Of a DNA stretch of 64,000 nt, positions 15,888 through 25,994 are shown piece after piece. Position 1 is the stretch's first letter; each line of letters opens with the position of its first letter. The DNA is taken from positions 124,001 through 188,000 of the forward strand of contig CAWICW010000009.1 in NCBI GenBank assembly GCA_963834685.1, read 5' to 3'. The DNA comes from Palsa-504 sp963834685. GTDB lineage: Bacteria; Actinomycetota; Actinomycetes; Streptosporangiales; Streptosporangiaceae. A program made the position numbers and the translations under genes. Under the pieces are notes generated by a model. That model did not search any database. It worked only from the letters and a program-made list of their open reading frames with translations, and was not told where the DNA came from.

Positions 15888-15925
15888 GCAGGGGGCGGCG
15901 CCGGTTTCGCGGCGCCGCCCCCTGC
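15888..15925. terminator. 16-bp perfect hairpin between kdpA and kdpB
   Basis: GCAGGGGGCGGCGCCG at 15888-15903 pairs perfectly with 15910-15925 across a 6-base loop (GTTTCG). There is no T run after it, so it may act as a weak or factor-assisted terminator, an mRNA-stabilising element for the kdpFA segment, or a symmetric protein site. A normal ribosome-binding site for kdpB (AAGGAG) lies 65 bases further on. Confidence 0.6.
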
Positions 15926-16002
15926 GAGCGGCCGGTGACCCAGCTACGACGAGAACCACATCGGGATCTGAATGGTCCGAATGTTCAAGGAGCAGAGCAC
16001 TG

Positions 16003-18134
<2,132 letters not shown>

Positions 18135-18138
<4 letters not shown>

Positions 18139-18782
18139 ACAACATGAACCGCCTTCCCGTCATCGTCAGGCAGCACATCGCGGGGTTCCGCATCCTGCTG
18201 GTGTTCACCGTGATCTGCGGCTTCATCTACCCGTTGGTCATGCTGGGCGTCGCCCAGGCGGCCTTCCACAACAAGGCCAACGGTTCGCTGGTGAGCTACA
18301 ACGGCCACGTAGTGGGGTCGGGCCTGCTGTGCCAGGAGTTCGTGGACGCCAAGGGCAACCCGCTGCCGCAGTACTTCCAGCCGCGGCCTTCGGACGCGGT
18401 GGTCGCCGGTGAGAAGAACGACTACGGCTGCGACCCGCTCTACTCGTCGGCGAGCAACCTCGGGCCGACCAACCCGACCCAGATCATGCTGATCCAGCAG
18501 CGGCAGAAGCAGATCGCCGCGTTCGACCACGTGTCGATTTCGCAGATACCGGCGGACGCGGTGACCGCCTCGGGTTCGGGCCTTGACCCGGACATCTCGC
18601 CCGCGAACGCGTACATGCAGGTCGACCGGGTGGCCGCGGCCAGGCACCTGCCGGTATCCGAGGTCCGCAACCTGGTCACTCAGAACATCACGGGCCGGAC
18701 GCTCGGCTTCCTCGGCGAGCCGACGGTCAACGTGCTGAACCTGAACATCCTGCTCGACAAGCTGTCGGCGAAGTCCGGCTGA
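18135..18782 (+). CDS. kdpC: Potassium-transporting ATPase subunit KdpC
   Basis: 215 residues. One N-terminal membrane helix (about 16-36) and an outer domain with the family signatures YFQPRPS, NLGPTNP, DPDISPANAYMQ and VNVLNLNILLD. KdpC assists KdpA and KdpB in high-affinity K+ binding. The GTG start overlaps the kdpB stop; an ATG nine bases later is an alternative. Confidence 0.95.
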
Positions 18783-18788
18783 GCCGAC

Positions 18789-19595
18789 GTGGGTGAGCTG
18801 GAGGATTCCCGGTCGGAACCCGCGGCGCCTTCGGGTGCCCCGGGTTCCGGCCGGAGCCACCTGCATGCCGTCCTCATCGTCGAGGATCAGCCCGAGCTGA
18901 TGCGCGCGCTGCGTATCAACCTGCGGGCCAGGCAGTACGAGGTGCTGGCGGCCCGCAACGGGCGGGAGGCGCTGGCCCTGGCCGCGAGCCATCCTCCTGA
19001 TGCGATCATCCTCGACCTCGGCCTGCCCGACATCGACGGCACCGAGGTGATCGTCGAGCTCCGCCGGTGGTGCAAGGCGCCGATCATCGTGCTGTCCGGC
19101 CGGACCAGCCCCGGCGACAAGATCGGCGCCCTGGACGTCGGCGCCGACGACTACGTCACCAAGCCGTTCGCCATGGCCGAGCTGCTGGCCCGGCTGCGCG
19201 CCGCGCTGCGGCGCGACGAGAGCGAGGCCGGACCGGACCAGCCGCGCCAGGCTGTGATCGGCCAGTGGCTGGTGGACCTGAAGGCCCATCAGGTGACCCG
19301 CGCGCCAGCTGTTGCTCGTGCGCCGGGCGACGGTGAGGAAGTCGCGGGCGATCCGGGCACGCCTCTGCGCCTCACGCCCACCGAGTGGCGGATCCTGGAA
19401 ATCCTGCTGCATCGTCCCGGTCAGCTGGTCGGGTCGGCCGAGATCCTGACCGGAGTGTGGGGGCCCGGGTTCGGCCAGCGCACCAACTACCTCCGCTTCC
19501 ACATGGCGCGGCTGCGCCGCAAGCTGGAGGACAACCCCTCGCGTCCCCGCTACCTGCTCACCGAACCCGGCATGGGTTACCGCTACCAGCCGTGA
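18789..19595 (+). CDS. KdpE-like response regulator (first copy)
   Basis: 268 residues from a GTG seven bases after kdpC. An extra N-terminal stretch of about 25 residues precedes the receiver domain (VEDQPE, acceptor Asp76 in IILDLGLPD, Lys in TKPF). The C-terminal winged helix ends TEPGMGYRYQP, the KdpE signature. It carries an insert of about 20 residues between the domains (around 175-195). It is the closest paralogue of the kdpE at 24336, with the same motifs throughout. It is co-oriented with kdpFABC and separated from the sensor kinase gene by a Ser/Thr kinase gene. Confidence 0.9.
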   Translation: MGELEDSRSEPAAPSGAPGSGRSHLHAVLIVEDQPELMRALRINLRARQYEVLAARNGREALALAASHPPDAIILDLGLPDIDGTEVIVELRRWCKAPIIVLSGRTSPGDKIGALDVGADDYVTKPFAMAELLARLRAALRRDESEAGPDQPRQAVIGQWLVDLKAHQVTRAPAVARAPGDGEEVAGDPGTPLRLTPTEWRILEILLHRPGQLVGSAEILTGVWGPGFGQRTNYLRFHMARLRRKLEDNPSRPRYLLTEPGMGYRYQP

Positions 19596-19596
19596 C

Positions 19597-19664
19597 GAAC
19601 CGCGTTGCGGTACGAGCGCCGGAAATCACGAAGAACCGCGTTGCGGTACGAGCGCCGGAAATCA
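19597..19664. repeat. Perfect 32-bp direct repeat between kdpE-like and kinase genes
   Basis: Two identical 32-base copies, each beginning GAACCGCGTTGCGGTACGAG and ending CGCCGGAAATCA, occur at 19597-19628 and 19633-19664, four bases apart (period 36). Each copy contains the near-palindrome CCGCGTTGCGG. They end 44 bases before the kinase start codon. Confidence 0.9.
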
Positions 19665-19708
19665 TGCCGCAAAATGTGAGGGCCAGGACCAACTCACGGG
19701 GAGCGGAT

Positions 19709-21472
19709 ATGAAGGCACTAGCCCCGGACGACCCGCGGGTGATTGGCGAGTACCGCTTGCGCGCCCAGCTCGGCGCGGGCGGCATGGGCCGGGTCTACCT
19801 CGGCCTGTCCCCGGCCGGCCGGGCGGTCGCCATCAAGGTGGTGAACCCCGATCTGGCCGGCGACGCCGAGTTCCTGCACCGGTTCACCCAGGAGGTCGCC
19901 GCGGCCCGGGCGGTCAGCGGCATCTACACCGCGCCGGTGGTGGCCAGCGGGCTGAACGAGCGCCCGCCGTGGCTGGCCACCGCGTTCGTGCCGGGCCCGT
20001 CCCTGGACCAGGTGGTCAGCGAGAACGGGCCGCTGCCCGCGCCTGCGCTGTGGCCGCTGCTCGCCGGGCTGACCGAGGCAATGGCCGCCATCCACGCGTG
20101 CGGGGTGGTGCATCGCGATCTCAAGCCCGCCAACGTGCTGCTGGCCACCGACGGGCCGCGGGTGATCGACTTCGGCATCTCCCGGGCCACCGACGGCACC
20201 GTGCTGACCGCGGCCGGAGTGGTGTTCGGCACGCCGGGCTACATGTCACCCGAGCAGGCCGAGGGCAAGCCCGCCGGGCCGGCGAGCGACATGTTCGCGC
20301 TGGGGTGCGTGATCGTGTACGCGGCCACGGGGGCGGGGCCGTTCGGCACCGGGACCGCGGCCGCGGTCCTGTACCGGGTGGTGCACGCCGAGGCCGCCCT
20401 GGACGGAGTGCCGCCCGCGTTGCGCGAGATCCTGGCCGGGTGCCTGGCCAAGGACCCGGACGCGCGGCCGACGCCCGCGGCGCTGGCCGCCGCGATCGCC
20501 AGCCAGAACCAGGACACCGGGCCGTCCGCGGTGACGTTCTGGCCGCGGCCGGTGGCTAATGTCATCGGGGCGTACCAGGCCCGCCTGGAACAGGAGACCA
20601 GAGGGTCCCGGCCGACCGAGGAGTTCTCGTGGGCGAGCGCGGCGCATCCGGTGACCACGCCGGCGGGAGGTGGCCCGGGCGCTGCGGGAGGCGGCCCGGG
20701 GTGGCCGGCGCAGCCGCCGCTGCAGAGCGCCGGAGCGTCAGGCGCGGCCGGGGCGCAGGGTTACGCGGGTCCGCAAGGCTACCCTCAATCCCCGGGCTAC
20801 CCTCAATCCCCGGGCCATCAGCAACCCCAGGGTCACCTCCAATCTCAGGGTCAGCCGCAGTCACAGGGTTTTCTCGGTCCTCAGGGATACAGCCCATCTC
20901 AGAACTACCCTCAGCCGCAGGGCTACAGCGGGGCGCAGGGGCCGCCGGCGCCGCCGCGCGGGTACCTCCCGAACGCCCAGCCGGCCAGTTACCCGCAGCC
21001 GTACCGGGTCGGGCGGGCGCCGGCGGTTCCGCTGCCGGACAGCATGCGCAACGCGATCGGGCTGATGTACGCGGGGGCCGCCTACGCGCTGGTCTACGGG
21101 ATCGGGGTCATCATCGTGGCCAGCGCCATCATCTCGAAGCACCCGGTCCGGGCCGCTGCGGGCCACGCCACCGTGGGCGGCGTGGCGGCGCTGACCGTGG
21201 TGCTGTCCGTGATCGAGATCGCGCTCTGGCTGGGGATCGCGCGGGCCTGCCGGGCCCGCCAGAGCTGGGCCCGGGTCATCGGCACCGTCCTGTTCGGCCT
21301 GCACACGCTGGGCTTCCTGGGCGTCCTGGTCAACTCGCATCCGGGTCTCGGCCTGACCAAGCTGCTGACCGCGCTCAGCTGGCTGATCGCCTGCGGCGCG
21401 GTGGTGTTCTTGTGGCAGCGCCCGTCCAGCGCGTTCTTCCAGGGCACCGCGGTACCCGGCCGTCCGGCCTGA
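19709..21472 (+). CDS. Membrane Ser/Thr protein kinase in the kdp locus
   Basis: 587 residues from the ATG after CACGGGGAGCGGAT. N-terminal Hanks-type kinase domain (about 12-275): glycine loop LGAGGMGRVYLG, Lys43 (AIKVV), catalytic HRDLKPAN, DFGISRATDG, and GTPGYMSPEQAEG after the activation loop. A Pro/Gln/Gly-rich linker with repeated PQGY and PQSPGY units (about 345-430) leads to a C-terminal domain with four membrane helices (about 450-575). There are no PASTA repeats and the membrane part has no recognisable sensor. The gene lies between a KdpE-like regulator and kdpD, all on one strand, so its activity may be tied to potassium status. Confidence 0.93.
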   Translation: MKALAPDDPRVIGEYRLRAQLGAGGMGRVYLGLSPAGRAVAIKVVNPDLAGDAEFLHRFTQEVAAARAVSGIYTAPVVASGLNERPPWLATAFVPGPSLDQVVSENGPLPAPALWPLLAGLTEAMAAIHACGVVHRDLKPANVLLATDGPRVIDFGISRATDGTVLTAAGVVFGTPGYMSPEQAEGKPAGPASDMFALGCVIVYAATGAGPFGTGTAAAVLYRVVHAEAALDGVPPALREILAGCLAKDPDARPTPAALAAAIASQNQDTGPSAVTFWPRPVANVIGAYQARLEQETRGSRPTEEFSWASAAHPVTTPAGGGPGAAGGGPGWPAQPPLQSAGASGAAGAQGYAGPQGYPQSPGYPQSPGHQQPQGHLQSQGQPQSQGFLGPQGYSPSQNYPQPQGYSGAQGPPAPPRGYLPNAQPASYPQPYRVGRAPAVPLPDSMRNAIGLMYAGAAYALVYGIGVIIVASAIISKHPVRAAAGHATVGGVAALTVVLSVIEIALWLGIARACRARQSWARVIGTVLFGLHTLGFLGVLVNSHPGLGLTKLLTALSWLIACGAVVFLWQRPSSAFFQGTAVPGRPA

Positions 21473-21508
21473 GGTGCGGAATGCCCGGCGTCACCCCGGT
21501 GCTTCACA

Positions 21509-24232
21509 ATGGATATGCGCGGCCGCAAGCAACGCGACGGCCAGGAACGCGCAGGGAGACACGGGCCAGACATGGCTGAGGACGACAGCCGGGTAAGCGC
21601 CGGCTCGGAGGGCGACTCCGGGCGCCGGTCCGGACGCGGGCATCTGCGGATCTACCTCGGATCCGCGGCCGGCGTAGGCAAGACCTACGCCATGCTCGGC
21701 GAGGGGCACCGCCGCGCCGAACGCGGCGCCGACGTCGTGGTGGCGTTCGCCGAGGCGCACGGGCGGCCGCACACCAGCGCGCTGCTCGACGGGCTGCCGG
21801 TCATCCCCCGCATGCGGCTGGAGTACCGCGGGTCGATCTTCGAGGAGATGGACCTGGACGCGGTGCTGGCCCGGCGGCCGCAGATCGCGCTGGTCGACGA
21901 GTTCGCGCACACCAACGTCCCGGGGTCCCGCCACGAGAAGCGATGGCAGGACGTCGAGGAACTCCTCGACGCCGGTATCGACGTGATCTCCGCGGTCAAC
22001 ATCCAGCACCTGGAATCCCTCAACGACGTGGTCGAGAAGATCACCGGCGTGCCGCAGCGGGAAACCGTGCCCGACGCGATCGTGCGCGCCGCGGACCAGG
22101 TCGAGCTGGTCGACATGACAGCCGAGGCGCTGCGCCGCCGGATGGCGCACGGGAACATCTATCCACCAGAGAAGATCGACGCCGCGCTGACCAACTACTT
22201 CCGCTCCGGGAACCTGTCGGCCTTGCGGGAACTGGCCCTGCTCTGGCTGGCGGACAAGGTCGACGAAGGGCTGCAGCGCTACCGCATCGAGCACCAGATC
22301 CAGGGCGCGTGGGAGGCCCGGGAACGGGTGGTGGTCGCGCTCACCGGCGGCCCCGAAGGCAAGACGCTGATCAGGCGGGCCGCCCGGATCGCCGCCCGCT
22401 CGGCCGGAGGCGACCTGCTGGCGGTGCACGTCACCAAGTCCGACGGCCTGACCGGCGCCGATCCGGCCGCGCTGGCCAGCCAGCGGCGGCTGGTCGAATC
22501 CGTGGGCGGCACCTACCACCAGGTGGTCGGCGACGACATCCCGGAGGCCCTGCTCACCTTCGCCCGTGCGGAGAACGCCACCCAGCTCGTGCTGGGCGCG
22601 AGCCGCCGGTCCTGGCTGACGGCCATGCTCACCGGCCCGGGCATCGGGTCACGGACCATCCGCGGCTCCGGTGACATCGACGTGCACATCGTGACCCACG
22701 GGCACATGGGCCGCGGCCGGGGGCTGCCGCGACCCCATGGCGCGATCACGCTGCGCCGGCAAATCGCCGGGTACGTGCTGGCCGTGGCGCTGCCCACGCT
22801 GCTCACGCTGGTCCTGACCAACCTGCACAACAGCCTCAACCTGACCAGCGAGGTGCTGCTGTTCCTGGTGGCCGTGGTCGTGGTCGCGCTGACCGGCGGG
22901 TTCGTCCCCGCGGTGCTGGCCGCCATCGTCGGCTCGCTGCTGCTGAACTACTACTTCATCCCGCCGGTCCACAAGCTGACGATCGCGCAGGCCAACAACG
23001 CCTTCGCGCTCGCCGTGTTCGTCATCGTCGGACTGCTGGTCAGCTGGGTCGTCGACATCGCCGCCCGCCGCACCGCGCAGGCGGCCCGGGCCAACGCAGA
23101 ATCGGAAATGCTCACCACTACGGCCGGGAGCGTGCTGCGCGGGCAGCAAGGGCTCAGCGCCTTGCTGGACCGGATCCGGGAAGCGTTCGGCATGGACTCG
23201 GTGACGCTCCTGGAGTGCGCGGCCACCGACGGCGACCAGCACGCGGAGGCCTCCGCGGAGCGGCTCCGCGGCACGCCGGGCGCCTGGCACGTGGTCGCCA
23301 GCCGCGGCACGCCCGCCGTCACCCGGCCGGGCGAAGCCGACGTCGAGGTGCCGGTCGGCGACCGCCTGTCGCTGGCCCTGAAGGGCAGGCCGCTGCCGGC
23401 CGCGGACCGCCGCGTGCTCGGCGCGTTCGCGTCCTACGCGGCGGTCGCCCTGGACCAGCAGCGGCTGGCCGCCGAGGCCCAGGCGGCCAAGCCGATCGCG
23501 GCCGCCGACAAGATGCGGACCGCGCTGCTGGCCGCCGTCAGCCACGACCTGCGCACGCCGCTAGCGTCCGCGAAGGCGGCGGTGACCAGCCTGCGATCCC
23601 GGGACGTGGACTGGGTGGCCGAGGACCACGACGAGCTGCTGGCCACCGCGGACGAGTCGCTGGACCGGCTTACCCATCTGGTGGACAATCTGCTGGACAT
23701 GAGCAGGCTGCAGGCCGGAGCGCTGTCCCTGTTCCCGCGGCCAGCCGGCCTGGACGAGATCGTGTCCCGCGCGCTGGACAACCTGGACCCGGCCGCGCGG
23801 GGCATCACGGTCGACATCCCGGACTCGCTCCCGGAGATCCAGGTCGACCCGGCCATCCTGGAACGCGTCATCGTGAACCTGACCGAGAACGCGTTGCGCT
23901 ACTCGCCGCCGGACCGGCCGCCGCTGCTGACCGCCAGCGCCCTCGGAGACCGGGTCGAGCTGCGCGTGGTCGACCGGGGTCCCGGCATCCCCGAGAAGGA
24001 CCGGGACCGGATGTTCGTGCCGTTCCAGCGGCTGGGCGACACCGACAACACGACCGGGGTGGGGCTGGGCCTGGCGCTGTCGCGCGGCCTGACCGAGGCG
24101 ATGGGCGGGACGCTGACCGCCGAGGACACGCCGGGCGGCGGGCTCACCATGACCGTGGCGGTGCCGGTCGTCGCGGAGCCCGGCTACCAGTACGAGCCCG
24201 GCCAGCGGGAACGCGAGGAGGCTGGGTCGTGA
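21509..24232 (+). CDS. kdpD: Osmosensitive K+ channel sensor histidine kinase KdpD
   Basis: 907 residues (896 or fewer in most relatives; an ATG at 21572 is an alternative start, and neither has a clear ribosome-binding site). Order: KdpD N-terminal domain with Walker A GSAAGVGKTYAML and LVDEFAHTN; Usp-like domain (about 270-400); four membrane helices (about 420-520); a GAF-like region; HisKA with the phospho-His in AVSHDLRTPLAS; and an HATPase domain with NLTENALRYSP, DRGPGIPEKDRDRMF and GVGLGLALSRG. It senses K+ limitation and phosphorylates KdpE. It is followed after a hairpin by kdpE. Confidence 0.95.
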   Translation: MDMRGRKQRDGQERAGRHGPDMAEDDSRVSAGSEGDSGRRSGRGHLRIYLGSAAGVGKTYAMLGEGHRRAERGADVVVAFAEAHGRPHTSALLDGLPVIPRMRLEYRGSIFEEMDLDAVLARRPQIALVDEFAHTNVPGSRHEKRWQDVEELLDAGIDVISAVNIQHLESLNDVVEKITGVPQRETVPDAIVRAADQVELVDMTAEALRRRMAHGNIYPPEKIDAALTNYFRSGNLSALRELALLWLADKVDEGLQRYRIEHQIQGAWEARERVVVALTGGPEGKTLIRRAARIAARSAGGDLLAVHVTKSDGLTGADPAALASQRRLVESVGGTYHQVVGDDIPEALLTFARAENATQLVLGASRRSWLTAMLTGPGIGSRTIRGSGDIDVHIVTHGHMGRGRGLPRPHGAITLRRQIAGYVLAVALPTLLTLVLTNLHNSLNLTSEVLLFLVAVVVVALTGGFVPAVLAAIVGSLLLNYYFIPPVHKLTIAQANNAFALAVFVIVGLLVSWVVDIAARRTAQAARANAESEMLTTTAGSVLRGQQGLSALLDRIREAFGMDSVTLLECAATDGDQHAEASAERLRGTPGAWHVVASRGTPAVTRPGEADVEVPVGDRLSLALKGRPLPAADRRVLGAFASYAAVALDQQRLAAEAQAAKPIAAADKMRTALLAAVSHDLRTPLASAKAAVTSLRSRDVDWVAEDHDELLATADESLDRLTHLVDNLLDMSRLQAGALSLFPRPAGLDEIVSRALDNLDPAARGITVDIPDSLPEIQVDPAILERVIVNLTENALRYSPPDRPPLLTASALGDRVELRVVDRGPGIPEKDRDRMFVPFQRLGDTDNTTGVGLGLALSRGLTEAMGGTLTAEDTPGGGLTMTVAVPVVAEPGYQYEPGQREREEAGS

Positions 24233-24249
24233 GCGAGGCAAAGGGGCGC

Positions 24250-24301
24250 GGCGCTGCCTGGACTGAGGAGCGACGAAGGAGCGACGAGGGAAGGCAGCGC
24301 C
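24250..24301 (+). other. Intercistronic hairpin between kdpD and kdpE
   Basis: GGCGCTGCCT (24250-24259) pairs perfectly with AGGCAGCGCC (24292-24301). The 32-base loop contains GGAGCGACGA twice in tandem. It is followed by TTAAAAG rather than a T run, so a processing or attenuation element is more likely than a full terminator. Confidence 0.5.
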
Positions 24302-24335
24302 TTAAAAGCGCCCCGGAGGCGAGCGGGGGAACACC

Positions 24336-25070
24336 GTGACCAGGGTGCTGGTAGTCGACGACGAGCCGCAGATTCTCCGGGCGCTGCGGATCAACCTGAG
24401 GGTGCGCGAGTACCAGGTCGACGTCGCGGCCACCGGGACCGAGGCGCTCGAGATGGCCGCCCGGCACCCGCCCGACCTGGTGATCCTCGACCTCGGCCTG
24501 CCCGACCTGGACGGCGTGGAGGTGATCCAGGGGCTGCGCGGCTGGACCAAGGCGCCCATCATCGTGCTGTCCGGGCGAGCCGACAGCACGGACAAGGTCG
24601 AGGCGCTCGACGCCGGCGCGGACGACTACATCACCAAGCCGTTCGGCGTGGAGGAACTGCTGGCCCGGATGCGGGCCGCGGTCAGGCGCACCGGGACGGC
24701 CGAGGACCAGCCCCGGATCAGGCTTGGCGACCTGATCGTCGACCTGGCCGCCAAGCGGGTCACCCGGCAGGCCGCGGTGCCGACCGGGGGCGGCCCGGCC
24801 GGCAACGCTCAGCCCGACGACATCCGGCTCACCCCCACCGAGTGGCACCTGCTCGAGGTGCTGCTCCGCAACCCGGGCAAGCTGCTCAGCCGCAACCAGT
24901 TGCTGACCGAGGTGTGGGGGCCGGGGTACGCCGACGCCACCGGCAACCTGCGCCTGTACATGGCTCAGCTGCGCCGCAAGCTCGAACCCGATCCGGCCCG
25001 GCCACACTGGCTGATCACCGAACCCGGCATGGGCTACCGCTACCAGCCCAGCCGGGACGAGGATGCGTAA
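24336..25070 (+). CDS. kdpE: Response regulator KdpE (second copy, paired with kdpD)
   Basis: 244 residues from a GTG after GGCGAGCGGGGGAACACC. Receiver domain with VDDEP, acceptor Asp52 (VILDLGLPD) and Lys in TKPFG; winged helix from about 160 ending TEPGMGYRYQP. It activates kdp transcription when phosphorylated by KdpD. The position directly after kdpD makes it the primary partner. The two KdpE proteins share almost all motif sequences and probably arose by duplication. Confidence 0.93.
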   Translation: MTRVLVVDDEPQILRALRINLRVREYQVDVAATGTEALEMAARHPPDLVILDLGLPDLDGVEVIQGLRGWTKAPIIVLSGRADSTDKVEALDAGADDYITKPFGVEELLARMRAAVRRTGTAEDQPRIRLGDLIVDLAAKRVTRQAAVPTGGGPAGNAQPDDIRLTPTEWHLLEVLLRNPGKLLSRNQLLTEVWGPGYADATGNLRLYMAQLRRKLEPDPARPHWLITEPGMGYRYQPSRDEDA

Positions 25071-25078
25071 GCCCCGAC

Positions 25079-25786
25079 CTACCAGGGGAAGGGCTGTCCG
25101 TCGAGGGTGAAGGTACCGGTGGGGCCGCCGTTGGGAATCGTTACCGCCCAGATGACGCTGGCCGCGGCCTGGGCCAGAGACCGGCCCTGCGGGTGGACCT
25201 CGCTGGCGGGCCAGCCCGGGCAGACCGCGTTGACCAGGATCCCGTCCCGGGCCAGCTCCCCGGCGAGCAGCCGGGTCAGCGCGTTCAGGCCCGCCTTGGA
25301 GATGCCGTAGGCGGGCGATCCGCCGGTCATGGCGGAGATCGATCCGCCCTCGCTGCTCACGTTGACGATCCGGGGGCGGGCGCTCGAGCGCAGCATCGGC
25401 AGCAGGGCGTGGATCACCCGCCAGGGGCCGAACAGGTTGACGTCGATCGCCTCCGCGACGGTACCCAGCTCGGCATTGCTCGCCGTAGCCCACCGGTCGT
25501 ACAAGGTGGAGGCGTTGTTCACCAGCACGTCGGTACGCCCGAACCGCTCCTTCACCCAGTCGGCCATCGCCGCCACGCTGATCGAGTTGTCCACCTCGAG
25601 CTGGCAGGCGACGATCCGGACCCCCTCCGGATCCAGCTCCTTGGCGGCGATCTCGCCCTTGCGCAGATCGCGGGAGCCGAGCACCACTCCGAAGCCGAGC
25701 AGGGCCAGCTGGCGGCACACCTCGCGGCCAACACCGCGGTTACCCCCGGTCACCACAGCCACCGGCATGTCAAAGGACACGGGCAC
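25079..25786 (-). CDS. Short-chain dehydrogenase/reductase
   Basis: 235 residues. Cofactor motif TGGNRGVG near the N-terminus, NNAS, active-site Ser in NVSSEGG and the Tyr-x3-Lys pair in YGISK. It resembles the carbonyl reductase group of classical SDRs, which reduce ketones with NADPH; the substrate is unknown. It is convergent with kdpE, nine bases apart. Confidence 0.9.
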   Translation of the reverse strand: MPVSFDMPVAVVTGGNRGVGREVCRQLALLGFGVVLGSRDLRKGEIAAKELDPEGVRIVACQLEVDNSISVAAMADWVKERFGRTDVLVNNASTLYDRWATASNAELGTVAEAIDVNLFGPWRVIHALLPMLRSSARPRIVNVSSEGGSISAMTGGSPAYGISKAGLNALTRLLAGELARDGILVNAVCPGWPASEVHPQGRSLAQAAASVIWAVTIPNGGPTGTFTLDGQPFPW

Positions 25787-25838
25787 CCCTACCGCTTGCT
25801 GGGACCGCGACGTTTATCATCCGAGTTGCGGCTGCAGA

Positions 25839-25856
25839 CCCGGTCTTCAGACCGGG
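25839..25856 (-). terminator. Short perfect hairpin downstream of the KimA-like gene
   Basis: CCCGGTCT-TC-AGACCGGG is an 8-bp perfect palindrome in the 208-base gap between the K+ transporter stop and the SDR start. It lacks a clear T run on either strand. It may be a weak terminator for the transporter or the remnant of a mobile-element end; nothing else was recognised in this gap. Confidence 0.3.
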
Positions 25857-25994
25857 AAGGGAAACGCCGCCTCACCTCCCCTTGAAATGTCAGTGCAGTA
25901 CCGTACCCTAGCGGGCGACGGAGGATGTCAAGGCGGTCATCTTGCCATTTGGCCGTAGCGCCAGGTCAGAAAATGCGCTGCCGCCCGCCTTCCG

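Noticed and set aside
25787..25994. Remnant of an IS200/IS605-type element around the 8-bp palindrome
   Set aside because: No transposase or TnpB fragment is present and one hairpin is not enough.
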